A stretch of DNA of 64,000 nucleotides from Taenia hydatigena (GCA_036345935.2 JADWOT020000008.1:9709554-9773553), one strand, 5' to 3'; positions 29,190 to 42,393 are shown, counted from the first letter of the stretch. Notes: generated from the sequence alone by a model not told the origin. Program-made: numbers and translations.

Positions 29190-29330
29190 TTCATCGGGTA
29201 GAGCGACCTCTGGGCCAGGAGGGCAGCCATGCTTCCTTTTCTGTTCGCTGAATTTATAGATACTCTGCCCGAGTATTGTTTTCTATCATCTTCAAGGAAG
29301 TTTTGGAGCTCTACAAAAATTTTTCCTTAC
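29190..29330 (+). repeat. Dispersed repeat, copy A (divergent)
   Basis: It contains the 3' block ATCTTCAAGGAAGTTTTGGAGCTCTAC. This matches, with substitutions, the blocks at about 30379-30402 and 53769-53792. The matching block is preceded by a GACCTC...CCAGG...GGCAGCC stretch like that of copy C. This is the weakest of the three copies, and its boundaries are approximate. No target-site duplication or open frame was identified. Confidence 0.4.
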
Positions 29331-30218
29331 AAAGTTAGGTTTAACTCAGGGCAACATGCATTGCACATTCCAAAAATCACGATTTCAAAAAGGTCCTTTT
29401 CGCCGACATTTGAATCGCTGAAATTTCGTAATTTATTAACTCACCAAGCATGTGTTCATTTTTAAATAAAATGAGACAAGTGGAAATATATACAAATATG
29501 TTTCGACTTGTGCTGATGGTCTATAGTTCTTAGCCAAGACGAACGTCCCACCGTAATTCATAAGCACCATCAAAGGCGTATGGTGCAAGATGAAAATGCG
29601 TTTTCAGGCAACAGGGGCAATTCTTGGGTTAAGTTTTGCCAACCTTTACCACCTTATGTGCGTGATCATATAGAGTGAATGCGAACGCACAATACATTCT
29701 CCTGATGCCTACAACTAGAATTAAACCCTGGTTCCCAAAGATTTTTCAGAAATTCCGGCTCCAAGTAAGGCACATTGAAGCTTTTGTTCTTCCTTAAATG
29801 AACCGCACTTTGCAAAGCATTTCGGCTGCTTGGCAAAGCCAGTGTGACAATGGATCTTTATCATGCAAACATGAAGGAGGCGAAGTCATCATCCAGTTGG
29901 CGTCGCAGTTTAAATTACCGATGACTCAGAAAAGTGCTTGTAGTTCTTCGTTTCACTCTATTGTTATGACGAAGCATGCAGACTTCTTCCTTGCAAGGCT
30001 AAGAGGCCATTCCAAAAGATTATGCTCCGTATAGAATTTTAAAAGTCTAGTTAAAATCGGGGTTATTTAGTTATTCTATTCCATGCTTCCTGTTGTTTCA
30101 CGGAGAAGATGAGGAAGAAACGGTCTTAATGGTAAGTGCGTATGGGCGATGTAACATGGAGGAGGATTTTCAAGACGTAAAAACAAGTTCTGGATCTTCC
30201 GACTACAGTTTATCACGT

Positions 30219-30410
30219 CGGCTGCTTACTTAACTCTCGGTTTTGGAAAAGGGGCAACTTTAGACCTCCGCTATTGTACCTTAGCCACGTAGGCTGGCAT
30301 CCAGGCCATGACAGCAACCCCAACCCCCTTTTATGCTTCATATATATACTCTAGTCTATTATTATGCCTCTTTCTGTCTTCAGGGTAGTCTCGAAGCTTT
30401 AAAAGAGCAC
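30219..30410 (+). repeat. Dispersed repeat, copy B
   Basis: It begins GGCTGCTTACTTAACTCT and passes through TTTTGGAAAAGGGG. It continues through ATCCAGGCCATGACAGC and AACCCCAACCCC to TCTTCAGGGTAGTCTCGAAGC. The same blocks in the same order occur at 53654-53800, which indicates a common repeat ancestor. It has no coding capacity. It could be a short non-autonomous element or the decayed end of a LINE. Confidence 0.6.
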
Positions 30411-31228
30411 GACCAAAAGCTGAATTCAATTAGGGTCACCCCCATATCAACTGGGATACATCCATATACGCAAGCGCTTCATTTGAATGATGATGTAGTG
30501 CAATTTATACACGGTTTAGTACACCCTTATAGGTCACAATCCTAAAAGATCGGAAAATTCCGTAATTGTGTCGACATCGTTTTTTCTCGGAAGGATTTAG
30601 ACTTTTATTCCCTGCAAGGCCCGTACTGTAATACTTCGGGCAAGGGCAAGTTGGACACCGCTATGACCCTGACCAAAGCCAGTAGTACAAGCAAACAAAG
30701 TGCTACAGCAGCGTTATTTAGATACACAACGCAAACCAACGAACAGGCATAAATAGTTTCACACAACATAAGTGGTCTGGAACAAATGCTTCTTCACCAA
30801 CGATAGACTTATTCTACTCCGATTAAATTTTTTTGGCCTATTTTCTAAGGTGGCGAAAGTGGCTTCAAACCCAAGTAAGCTGTCTTATAGGCAGATAATT
30901 ATGTTCCTAATCGATTAGAAAAGCACTAGCAAAATTATTTGGCGTTTTGAGATTCGCAAATAAGCGTAAGCACCACTGTTGTAAAACAAAACAGATAGAA
31001 AAGGTAAAGATGTTGAACTTGAAATACACATAGGAAATGATTGAATCTTGGACATCATCAACATTAAAATTAGCATGTAGGTATGGCTGACAACACATTA
31101 TTGTGATTGGTTAAGGGGATTGGTTTGCGGTTTGAGGGGAAATTGGTCTCTTCGTCGTTTGTGCGTCGCGTTTTTCACTCATAATTATCTTCGCATATAT
31201 CTGACTGCGTTCTAAGATCAAACGCTAA

Positions 31229-34200
31229 ATGAGTTGGAATAATCAACCGATGTGTACACCTGGTAGCTCTATGCAGCACGGCTCTTTCGGAGGCAATTAC
31301 ATGCCCCCATTTGACCAAATGGGAAGCACTGCCCCAGTGGATACAGAAAATTTGTCTCTCGAACACCGTACTCAAGTTACGGGACGCGAACTCCAGGAGC
31401 TTCTAAGCGTCTCCCATCAGAGTATTGACGAGGCTCAGGAAAGGTTAGCTGCTTATTATTCAGTCATTTCCTTGTTCAATGTATGTAACTGCACTCGCAT
31501 TAGACGATGCTTATCTACCCATGTTATTTTCTTTGCACTAACATTTGTAACGAATGGCATTCATGGCAAATTTATTGCAAACATGCCTCTTCTTTATTTG
31601 CTGTTACTTACATTATTGTCAAGTAATTCTCAATGGCATAATGGCTTTTACTTACTCGGAATTTCTAGCATAATCTCGGGCTTCCATGTAAACGTTTTAG
31701 CCGGCTTCACCAGGTAATATCTTAATAGCATTCGTGTGTGCTAAGGAAGCTATGCATACGCTCATTTGGTGAAACAATCTGATGAATGTAGCTTCCGCCA
31801 GTGTTCCATTTGCTCTTTGCCCTGCCTTGTAACGATATTCAGCAGCATTTCTTTTTCTAGAAAGCAAGCACTAAACAACCACCGATTAAAACCTGCTCTT
31901 TACAACGTCTTTTGTGAGATAAAGGAGAAAACAGGTATTTATAATGGGTTTTTAGTCTCCACTCTTGTGATAATTGCTTTTCTGCGCCTTTTAAAAAGCA
32001 CCAAATGATAGTATGGGACCGCCTCTTCAGAACGTTAATTTGCAATTTCAGCTTGATTTTTCATTTAGGTTGAACTCATTTTTTGTAACGGTTAAATTCA
32101 TGCGGAATTGTTCGTTATCTTTGTGTTTATGCAATAAAGTAAGATTTCGGAGTGACCTGGAGTAATCTTTCAATTATTATCGCTGATTTTTCTCCGTCCA
32201 TACGGAAACTTGCAAAGTTGTCTGATTTTATGCCGTGCTATGCAACAAGTTTCATTCGTAGCCGCTTAGTCCATTAAAGCGTTTTATTAACACGCTGCAG
32301 CTTCAAGTTTTACAAAGCCCATAATTACTTGGCTCTGTAGCTCTGAGCCTCCGTAGCACCGCTGCTGCGAGCACTGAGGAGGAGCTGAATGCCCCCGACC
32401 CACAGTTATTGCGGTTGGACAAGATGCTAATTGCCGAGGGCGTCACTGGAACGAACGACATTGGGGATTTTGACGGCACTGGCGGTGGCATGGCAGGCGA
32501 TAGTGGCCAGATTGAGCATGCAGACTACCGGGCCAAACTCACCCAGATACGCCAGCTGTATCACACGGAGCTGGAGAAGTATAAGAGCGTATGTTTTCCT
32601 TTCACTTGTGTGATTATTCCTATTTGTCCAGTAAAAACTCACTTAAGCAATTCCTACGCGCTTTTCCTGACACCCCTCGCTTCCCGCTTATAACCTAACA
32701 GGCAATATTAATTCTTTTAAAAATTTCGACTCTAACAGATATTTTGGTCACGGGTTCGAAAGGTAGTCGATGCTATAAATTCGGTTGCGCGCACATAAAG
32801 ATGGCAATGTAGTTTTTATTGTAGTCATCAGGAATGTCGCCATAAGGATTGAACGTTTTACGATAGGGTGTATCTCAGTTTAATTTAATATCTGTTGGTG
32901 TTTTGGAACTTCATTTCCAGGCCTGCGATGAGTTTACCGGTCACGTGATAAATCTACTTCGAGAGCAGAGCCGAAGTCGGCCAATCTCCTCGACAGAAAT
33001 CGACCTCATGGTGGGAATCATTCGTCGAAAATTCCGTGCTATTGAAACCCAGTTAAAGCAGAGTATTTGCGAAGCCGTAATGATTCTTCGCTCCCGCTTC
33101 CTCGATGCCAGGTGAGTGCGAATGTGCAGCTTTGGAGCCATTCTGAAGATGCAGAAGTAACCGCTGCAGGTCATAAGTTGGTGGACGGATTCAACACAAT
33201 AATTTAATGCACAAAATTCAATAGCACATACGGCCCAGTGGCAGGCACATTAGAAATGTTGGAACGTCGATTTTTTCGACCGTATTATCGTTTGTATGTG
33301 TGTACCATCTTCACCAACGTATGCGCTTCATTCACACGAGGTTGCATAAACTAATTAATACGCGGTTCATCTGAACTGCATCTCTAGAGGGTGATTGGCA
33401 AAACTTTCTTCTGTGATTACTGGTTTTCTAATTCATCATGGGTCACCACTCTTCATCCAATTCTGCCGGGTTAATGCTATTTCTGACAGCATGTTTGTCT
33501 TTACCGGTGTTGATTTGAATACCTGTGTAATGAAATGTGGATTTGGGCTTTTCATTAAATTGGAATTGTGACGATCCAGCATTATTTCCTTAGCGGCATG
33601 TTCCGTCTGAGTTCTGAAAAGGAATCGTTTGTTTCTGACTACACTTTGTTGGTTCAGTAACCCGGTCGGCTTGCCTCCTCTTCCGCCCACTGTTTTGAGT
33701 GGATTTCAAAAAACACCCTTTTAATATGCACGCAGAGCGCATGAAGCGTTCATTGCATTACTAACTACTATCGTATTTATGCTATTGAATCAACGCTGGC
33801 CATTTGCGTGCTAGTATTACCTTCCCTATCTATCCACTTTATCACGTTGGGTCGTTGATTTTAAGCTCATTTGCATACCCTTTCCTCCTACAACTGCCGT
33901 AACTAATTTTGTGACCTTTTTGGGTTTTAGTATCTTTCAGGCTAACTTAATTAGCTCAGTCCCTAAAAGGCTTATACAAGTGCCCTCTGCATTATGGCTC
34001 CATTTTTGCGGGCTACAGTCGAAATTCAACACGTTTAAGAGTTGCGTTTCGACAGTTGTGGCAAACATTTTGAACTCAAACTTTCTTTCATCACTTTAGT
34101 ATAAACAAGAAACTCCCTTCCAACGTTACCTGTCTCGTTGATTTCCAATGTGGTCGTGGTAGTCACACAAACAAGTTTCCATCATTACAGCGCTTAGTAA

Positions 34201-37200
34201 GTAGGTGCCTCGAATGAGTCGTAACCAAGGCTTTTGTTGTTTCGACAAGTTTTTTTTTCACAAAAATGCTTTACTCCAAAATCAAAGCGCAACTTGGTTT
34301 TGATCTGTAGATTCAATACCTGGTTTGTAACAAACAACAATGCCATCGGATTGGCATTAACGTGATTTCCATCTCGTTTTTCACTCATTTGATTGTAAAA
34401 GTCTGTTTTTTATTCATTGAATGGAAATAAAATTAGACTCTTCATTAAGGAAAAAACTTTAACTCCCATCGCTCTAGCGAACATTTATAAGTAAAATGAG
34501 TCGTTACCCAGTTGACGTAGCTTGAGCGAGTATGCAAGGTCAAGGGGATCTTCAAAAGGTGTCAAGTGCATTTGAGTTGGTGAAATGTATAGTCATGTGT
34601 AGAGCTTGTGGCTAGCTGAGGTACTTATGGAACCTCTGATAGCCAGCTTTCGTTGATTTAAAAAATGGCCTTTTTTAGGGTATTTGGTTTCGCTGTGTAA
34701 AACACCCCGGAAATATTGAAAGCCGTGAAATGGCGGTTATTTGTTTCACAAGCCTCCCCTTCTTGCCTTTTACAGACTATTGGAAATAGCTTAGCTAAAT
34801 TGGGGTCTTAGTTAAATTATCCTTGCATTCATTCATTTCTTTTTGTGTGATTTTATTGCCTAGATTGAAACCACAATTTGGACTCCAGGAATAAATCTCC
34901 AGTTTCCGGTTTAACTTTTCAAGCCTGTCCAAAGTTAGTGGCATTTTTGTCGGGGGACTGAACACTTCTGTATTTCTTTCACCAATTTGGGTTGACTGCC
35001 CGGAAGTGTGCCTGTGCTTTTTCTGGAGTAGTTGAGACGTATATAGAGACCTGAATTATTTTTTTACTTTATCACCGAAAATTCGCTTGCCTAAACGCGC
35101 AGAAGTAATTCGAACTTTTTTCTTTTCCGTATACATAGAATACTCGGTTTATTGTTACTTTCTTGTCTCACGACCTCATGGCCATCTTCTTTTGCTGTTT
35201 GAATTTTACATTTGTATACATATTGCATCTCGCTTTTACTGCTCCCTTTTCGCCTTCATTTCCATACGTAAATCACATTCACTTCCCTTTCGAATGAAGA
35301 GTTTAAGCAAATGTGTATGCGCATTTTCTTGTGGACTTGACCATTTTTAATGCTGTCAAGTCAGTTGTAAATATGAGGTATGTTGCGAAAATTGTTTTTC
35401 TTTTAATTTGTTTATTCTCTGGTAAGCTCTTCCCCTTTGGGGCAAATGAGCATCTCTTTACAGTGTAGAAGATTCCTGTCATGATAAGCCACAATCGTTT
35501 TGATTTCAACTACTTATCCTTCTCTTCCTGTGCTGTTTGAATCAAAAGTTCTTCGATTATCTTTCCTTTACGACAGTAAGAAGTCTCACCTATACATCCT
35601 CTCCCTTTATGATCTACGTTTCATTTAAGGTTTTTGCCTTTTGACGGTATGATGTGCCATACGTACATCCAAAAATAGATTTTACATGTTGCATCCCATG
35701 TTCAATGACAGGGGCAAAAAGTGTATCCGCACGCTCACACACGCGCAAAATGTGGAAGAGTTGATGGGCTAAACATAGCATTTTGACCTTGTCTTTCTTT
35801 TCAGACGCAAACGTCGGAATTTCAGCAAGGAGGCCACTGAAGTACTTAATGAGTATTTCTACTCTCACTTGGCTAACCCCTATCCCTCAGAGGAGGCCAA
35901 GGAGGAACTTGCAAAGAAATGTGGCATCACCGTTTCTCAGGTAGGCTATTTCTACTACCTTTCTGTGGTTTGTTCATTATCGATCTACGCGTAAAATCAT
36001 CATCCCGTAATACGCACTTCTGCTTCAAGTAGTCCTGCCTTTTTTCTTCCTATCAACGGTCTAACTTGATTAAAAGATTTTTAAATCTGTTTTAACTTTT
36101 CTATGACTGTCTTGATATCTATTCCAGTTTCATAAAGAAGTTCTCATCACGCAACCTACTTTGACATCACAGATCTGTTCAGCAATTGCCCAATCATAAC
36201 GACCCAGCTTTCTGTATTTCTACCATCAATTCAAGTTCATAGCATGGTGCGCACTCCAATCTACTAAACAGATTTTCCAACTGTTTTGTTTAGGCTACTA
36301 CCCGAATGTGACTACCCTAGTTTTATGTGTATCCAATCACGCCATTTTCGCCACTAAACTTACTCTTGTTATTGCGTTTCCATTTGCAATAGCTGGGCGG
36401 AGAGAATCACTCTCCCACTATTTTAACTCCGGTAGGTTGCGACCTTTATACATTCGCATTGTTTGCATTTCGACTTTAAACAAAAAAACAAGTATCAATC
36501 TCATACTTACCTTTTCGCATCGTCAAGCGACTTGTAAATCGATGCCTCGCTTCCCTTCTTCCTCTGTCCCCTTCCACAAATGCCTATCATGGGGGGCACC
36601 CGATTACCCAACACGATTACGGTTGATACCCAGGAAACTGCTCGAGACCTATTGCAGTCGCCGCTAACCGAAATGCGCGCCCGCATTTGCGTACAAGCAT
36701 AGCACCCTCATTTTTTCCAAGTTTTATCATTTGCAGACGCTTTCCTAATTTTACAACTCACGTTAAGGAATATTCTGATCAAGAATGTGATGTACCCCAC
36801 GAATCTGTATCTGTCTAAAGCGTTAGCATTTTAATGGGTTATGCGATGTATTCACCGAACCTAACTTCGGATATAACTTTCATTTTTACATACTTTCAGC
36901 TTTATGCAATTTGGCAATTCTTATATGCGTTTTTCCCCTATGCGCAAGTCTGATGCAACGCTCCCTAATTCGTGAGATGAAATCCGTAGAAAAATCACGC
37001 CATTTTAGCGTTCTTACTTTGGACATCCTTTTTAGTAGCTGAAATCGGCAACTGATGTAATGGGAGTCAGTTATGCCCAAAACAACTTAATTTGGTTGGA
37101 TATTTAAGCATTCTTACCCAAGTTGGAGGTTAAACGCTATTTCTGGAGGATGGCTCTTCTTAATAAGTCGGTAAAAAGGTCCATTCACGAATGATGCGGC

Positions 37201-38804
37201 CGGAGCCTTACTCAGTTGACTTTGTAGCCACAACAGTATGCTCTAATTTAAACAGACATCACCACTCTATGCTAATAATCCGTTACCTTAAATTGGATTC
37301 ATTAAAAGTTGATCGTTCTGTGGGGAGCTCCCTAAAGCATATCGTAAATTTGAATTTGGTGAGCCTTTGGTAAATGTTTTGCCCGCTAACGCTAATTTTA
37401 TTCGTGATGAGTCCGGGTTTGGTGAGGGTAGGAAGTCTGTTTAATCTAAATTTCTCTATTTTGCATGAAATCCTTCGACGTAATGTATCTTCATTCTTTT
37501 ATGACCATTGTTTCAACTGCTCTTGATGGGAAATCGGTAAAGCTCGGTCCGTGTTGTAAGCATACTTCAGTGAAATTTGTTGAGTTTTGCAATATCCGAG
37601 GCTAGTATCATAGAGGAATTTGGTTCCTCTCGTCAATCATCAATATCCCCCAAGCTACCTAATATTTTGTGCGTTGTGTGTCGAGAAGTGGCTCACTGTA
37701 GCTGGGTTGAGGAATAAATGTAATAATTTCAACCTGACGATATCATGGCAACAGATTTAGTTTGTCAGACAAATGACTAGTACTACACGGCCAGTTGGGT
37801 GAGTGGGTGACACTCCGCTATTTCTGCTGAACTGCTTCAGGTCTCCAATTGGTTCGGCAACAAGCGGATTCGGTATAAGAAGAATATTGTCAAAGCCAAG
37901 GAGGAGGCCAATATGCACGCAGCGATGACGGCCGCTGCCGCTGTTTCCGAAGGCACAGGCAGACTGCCGCCTCACCCCCACGCCATGCCCGATGATGTAG
38001 GTCCCCCTTTCTCCACAATGCTATTTATTCCACCTGTTGAGTTTCCACGCTGCCACTCATTCTGTTTTTGACCACGTCCCAACCAAGTAGACAGTGATTT
38101 GGTTGATTAAGGGCCACGCTTACTTATTTTTAGCAGCAGTTTGAATTATGAAAGAAATGTATTTTTGGTAAAGGTTTTATTGTCTTTAACTTGTAACGTG
38201 CACGCTTGAGAAGTGGACTTAGAATTTCATTTGCGTGTGCAGAATGAATTTCACCCGCCCAACATCAGAATTTTGCTGCTGTTTTCATCGTTCTTTAAAG
38301 TGCAGTCGCTATGTTGGGGCATTGTGCTACATGTCCTGTGTTTATGGTTTAATAAAAGTTTGTGTCGGCTCTCTCAAGCTTGACTCTTTGAAGTGACCTC
38401 TCCAATGTTTGCCCAACTTTTCTTTCGAATTACAAGTGGCGTTCGATGCGAACGTAAACTGTGCCACCTTTGTCAACAAATCTCTTCTTAGAGATGTAAC
38501 CCTGAACTCTGGAGGAGTACGGCAAATGTGTCTAAATTAGGAATTAATTGCAGGATGTCAGCAAACGACAAATTGGCAGAGTGATCGTGAAGACTTCGGT
38601 AGCCATATGCTCTCTGGCAATATGGGAGCTGATGTTTGTTGTTCTATGCTCTAGCACGTGGCATCCTCGTACCCACACGCACCAGTTATGTACGACTATG
38701 AGGAGCAGCAGCAGCAGTTACAGAGCCAGTCGGCAGCACCGGAGCACCGAGACGCTAGTGGGTGGATGACCGACGAGCCGGAGCGTAAACGCAGCAAAAT
38801 GTGA
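31229..38804 (+). CDS. PBX: PBX/extradenticle PBC-class TALE homeodomain transcription factor
   Basis: DNA-binding cofactor of Hox and Meis-type proteins, acting in the nucleus. Exons: 31229-31443, 31861-31934, 32341-32588, 32921-33111, 35805-35940, 37841-37996, 38655-38804. The phases join without conflict into 389 aa. The start is well supported: TAA sits directly before the ATG in frame. The PBC-A domain (about 50-135) includes [19 protein letters not shown] and [13 protein letters not shown] short glycine-rich linker (about 138-152) separates it from PBC-B (about 155-242: [20 protein letters not shown], then [15 protein letters not shown]). The TALE homeodomain (242-304) has the extra loop residues PYP and the recognition helix [15 protein letters not shown]. 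The tail is short: an alanine stretch, QQQQ, then KRKRSK-like ERKRSKM at the end. Conservation with vertebrate PBX1 is very high, so identity is not in doubt. Confidence 0.97.
33112..35804 (+). other. PBX intron 4 (about 2.7 kb)
   Basis: It has a GTGAGT donor and a TTTCTTTTCAG acceptor. It is T-rich, as are the other introns of this gene. It contains several short open frames (up to 87 codons at 35087-35350), none with recognisable features. No nested gene is seen. Confidence 0.7.
35805..37996 (+). CDS. PBX: PBX exons 5-6 encoding the TALE homeodomain
   Basis: Exon 5 (35805-35940) carries helices 1 and 2 with the three-residue loop insertion ([16 protein letters not shown]). It ends at ITVSQ. 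Exon 6 (37841-37996) begins with the third, DNA-recognition helix [14 protein letters not shown]. Glycine after the WF pair is the PBC-type residue at homeodomain position 50. The 1.9 kb intron therefore splits the homeodomain just before its recognition helix. Exon 6 then continues into a basic stretch and an alanine-rich, HPH-containing tail. Confidence 0.96.
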
Positions 38805-40152
38805 ACCTCCTTCCACCTGTCTCACCGTTCTTGCACTCTTAGTAGCGAGGATGAGTCTCTGAAACGATTGCTGTTTCTCGTCATGTAACTGCCTCTTCCG
38901 TTATCAACATCGTCCTCATCATCAATGGCATCGTAACAAGTGTCCCCGATCTTACCACCTTTTATCAATTTTTCGACATTTTAACTTTAACACCCGCATT
39001 TTACCTGTCCTATAGACCACTTTGCAAATATACATACATTGTACCGTGGCATTTCATCATCATCTTGTTTTTATTATGCACCCTTCTGTTTGAAGCGAGT
39101 AAGCATGTATGGCGTAATCAGTGCACACTCAGTGTGGGAGATTAAAAATACCCAAGTAACACGGCGGTGCGTAGATCCTGTATCTGCAGGAACACGAGTC
39201 GCGGTGGTCTACGAGCTTAGCATTTGTTGTTGAGACGTCCTCATTGCTGACTCGCCCCAGCAAGGAAGGGAGAAAGCGACCAGCCATTGCATTCACTTGC
39301 AAGTCTGGGTTTGGTGGGAATTCTGATCAATATTCTGCACCTGACATAGGTAATGCAGACCCGCAGGAAACCGCAGTTCTTTACTTAACTTTGGGACTAC
39401 TGCTAAATTTCTGGCGTGCAAGGTAGGTGGAGAATGCTGCGCCAACGCTAACACAATCTGACCTCCCGCATAGACCAAACATCACAGAAAAGGGCGGATA
39501 GCGATCTGTAACCGCTCCTGGGAGGCCACACTACACAAAATAGCAACGCTGCCGCTAAGCGAAATTTGTTAGGCATTTCTTTCAGAGGTGCTGAAGCTGA
39601 GGACTAGCCAGATTCACAATTTGCTCCGCGTACTTTTGTTGAGGCACAACTGGCAAGCCGATTGTTACAATCGATACGTTAAATTGCAGGAAGTCTGAAG
39701 TCTCACCAACTACTGAAATACCCCTGAGTCAATGCGAAATACATTAGCAAAGTACTATGCTCCCAACTGCTCTCACAAATAAAGGCGAACCTAACGCATA
39801 GAGGCTGACGGATCAAGGGCACCAAATGCCAGGAGTGATGGATTTCACTCGTGAGTAAAGCAATTTAGGGCTTGCTCTTAATAATGAGATGTGTTTGACC
39901 GTAGCTTGAAATGAGATAAAACGCCAAGACTTCTAGCATGAAAGGGGCAGCCAATTAGTGCCTTCTAGGAAGATTCGCGTTTTTAGCCAGAAAGATATCC
40001 AATAGGGCCACCATTGCAACTATGTGGGTCAAACCGCTTAAAATCGGAACATCGTACTGCAACCTGACGTTGCCGATAAAACGAATAAGGCGAGGATGGG
40101 AATAAAGTGTATCACAAATTGTATTTACAAGAGGTGTGCGAAAAGGATCACA
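38805..40152. other. Tail-to-tail region between PBX and SURF6-like gene
   Basis: It holds the 3' UTRs of two convergent genes. A candidate AATAAA for PBX lies at about 39778-39783, nearly 1 kb after the stop, so it is uncertain. A patch around 39240-39560 is richer in G and C than the surroundings but has no supported coding content. Confidence 0.45.
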
Positions 40153-40800
40153 TTACTCTTTCGGCAGTTGCGGTAGAATGTGGCCCTTTTTGACCAATCT
40201 TTTGTACTTCTTTGCGGCCTTAGCATCGCGCCTCCGTTGTAGATTTCGTTGTCGTTTCCTCTGCTTCACGTCACGTTCCTCTTGAATCTTCTGATTGCGC
40301 TCCTGCCACCTGTTTGAACTCTTCTGCTTCAATTTTCGAGCCTTTGAGGCAGATTTTCGTATCTTCGACAGATCGGTTTTCACTTTAACGCCTATGATGG
40401 ATTATCGTCATAAAATTGTCAAGCACCTTGAGCTTTTAAATGTGCTAGCTGCCAAGCCCTCCGCTGACTTAACTCCACAGCTTTTTCTTGATTTTCCAGC
40501 CTCAATTTTGAAGCAAATTCATCGAACTGCCTCGCTTTCTTCAGCAACTTCATAGAAGATTTTCCAACAAATATACCTAGATTTTCCAACCTTTTGGAAC
40601 GGCGTTCCTCCTTTCTTTCCTTTTTACGACTAGACGTAGAGTTAGTAAGCTCATCTCGATCAAAAGTTTCAATTTTTGAGAAGTAATAATCGCCACCCTA
40701 AAACAAGAACTAGAAACGGTAGAAAATACCTACCATAATTTCAGTGGAATAATGGATTAAAGTGTGAGGACGCGGTGGAATTAACCAATCATAATATGAT
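40153..40800 (-). CDS. SURF6-like nucleolar protein, C-terminal part (5' end not resolved)
   Basis: Homologues of SURF6/Rrp14 are basic nucleolar proteins needed for ribosome biogenesis. Three exons are visible on the minus strand: 40734-40800, 40427-40697 and 40153-40391. They are separated by introns of 36 nt (40698-40733) and 35 nt (40392-40426) and give about 191 aa. Family hallmarks in order are YYFSKIE, KSSMKLLKKARQF, W..A.LKAQGVKVKTD, the lysine/arginine-rich KARKLKQKSSNRWQERNQK, QRNLQRRRDAKAAKK and the terminal LVKKGHILPQ. This matches the SURF6 C-terminal domain pattern (KAEGVK..DD, W..R, NL.RRK..., KKGRILP). The exon at 40734-40800 is supported by phase and splice sites only. Upstream exons encoding the poorly conserved N-terminus should lie above 40801 but were not identified. 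Confidence 0.85.
40392..40426 (-). other. 35 nt intron in the SURF6-like gene
   Basis: It runs GTGCTTG...CATCATAG on the minus strand. Removing it joins AAAGCTCAAG to GCGTTAAAG and restores the conserved LKAQGVKVK of SURF6. Without removal the frame reaches TGA after AQGA. The neighbouring 36 nt intron (GTAGGT...TTTTAG, 40698-40733) is of the same type. Confidence 0.85.
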
Positions 40801-42393
40801 CTCCCAATTTCAGCATACCATCATGAGTTAGTGATGAACATTAATACCAACATCATATGCCATTAAAAATAAGGCATAAAAACAAAATTATTCTCTCAAA
40901 TTGGGGCAGTAATTGCCTAGCATTAGACACAGAAGATTGATTGCTTACAGAAATTTCAAAATTGTAAATAAACAAGGCTAGCTGGCACAAATTTGACGTG
41001 TTCCAAATAATTTCTGCTGACAATCGCATAAAGACTGGCCTATTTAAATTAGGAATGTATATGCACCGCTTTTTTAATTCCTGCCTGTAGTACTTTGTTT
41101 GCTTGTACTACAGGGTTTTAATCAGGGTCACAGGGCTGGCCATCTTGCCTTAGCTGTGCAGACTGGTCGCTGGGTTATGCCAGCGGCTTATTTCCCTCTG
41201 TCCGTTGAATATGTATGTTTCAACCTCGTGTTCTGCCTTCTTTTGCCTTCGAGGGAGCCTTGGGACGCTACGCTGCCATTTGTAAAACTCTGGTTTAATT
41301 AAAAATTGGGCAAAATATTTCCATTTATATCTTCCTGATTTACGGGCAAATTTTGTGTGTTCAAGTCTACTTCCGTGAGATACTCATTAGTAAAAGGTCT
41401 CATTTATATTCGCACAATTTTGAGACCGTCAGTCCAACGAGGTTAATTTGTATTTAAGTTCTAGGAGAGAAGCTTTTAACCGCAGTTCCAGTCGTCTGTG
41501 TGGTCGCTTCCATATTGTGCGTATTTTCCTGAACGCAACTTCCGGGCGGAATGTGGATCATTTCAGCTGCAGTCTTGGATGCGCATCATGAGGCTCGAGC
41601 TATGCGTTAACTCCTGGTTTACCTCTAGAATTTTGGCCATTTGTAAAAACTTATACTATCATGAGTCGTGCTGCCTTCCTCAAGCCATTATCTTCAGTTC
41701 AGAGGTCTAAGGCCCTAGTCAGGAATGAAGAAGAACGAATAAGCTGGATCCGTCACCTCTGTTAGTGCGTAAGCACTCGGTTTTCGAGTTAAGAGCTCTT
41801 AGTTGATGTGGAAGCTGGGTGGATCCGTAGTAGCTTATGGTCAGCTGGTCGGTGTTTGAAGCCGCGAGAAGAGTTCACCTACTCCTTCTTCGGTTGTTAA
41901 ATGTTAATGCGCGGGTAGCTATGCGCAACCACTCGGTTCCAGGTGTTTGGTATTTTGAGAATCCAAGCGAGGCGATATGATCCGCGAGGTAGTTTTCTCG
42001 TGCATTCAACAATCTGTGTAAGTCGCAAAGTTGTCGCAATTGCGAAGTCTGGATTAGCTGGATGTGACAAGTTTTTCTTACACTACTTAAGGTTTCGATC
42101 TAACAGTTTATCAGTGCTTGAGTATGATATATCACTCCAATACAAATTTTGACGTTAGGCATCAAAAGTCCGCGTGCTTCGAATTTGTAGCAATTTTTCG
42201 AAGCACAAAAACGCTCGGTAGAATGTAATTTTCTAGTATTTGGCTTTAATCCCTCTAAACTTATGGAAGCACATCCAATTCTCTTTAGAATTCACCAAAT
42301 GAGCATCATTTGGAGCAAAAGTAGTTTCAAGTGGTACTCAATCAAGTGAGCTGTATTAGTAAGGAAAGCAGGTTCCGATGTCAATAGAATGTG
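40801..42393. other. No supported gene, about 1.6 kb
   Basis: It lies between the visible SURF6-like exons and the next minus-strand gene. The missing 5' exons of the SURF6-like gene and the 3' UTR of the 42394 gene must fall here. A branch-point-like CTAAC lies about 30 nt upstream of the 40800 acceptor on the minus strand, which suggests a further intron. The short plus-strand frames (41099-41302, 41498-41710) have no recognisable content. Confidence 0.5.

Larger units (their letters stand above)
24091..31228. other. Intergenic region, about 7.1 kb
   Basis: It lies between the protocadherin stop and the PBX start. No open frame shows a family motif or exon-like boundary. It must include the protocadherin 3' UTR and the PBX promoter, but I see no clear AATAAA close to the stop at 24090. 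Two copies of a dispersed repeat lie at 29190-29330 and 30219-30410. The section about 28440-29160 is less AT-rich than its surroundings and looks like degraded repetitive DNA. Confidence 0.6.

Noticed and set aside
32745..32770. GGGTTCGAAAGG, resembling a tRNA T-arm / B-box
   Set aside because: No A-box, acceptor stem or anticodon arm can be drawn around it; it lies inside a PBX intron.
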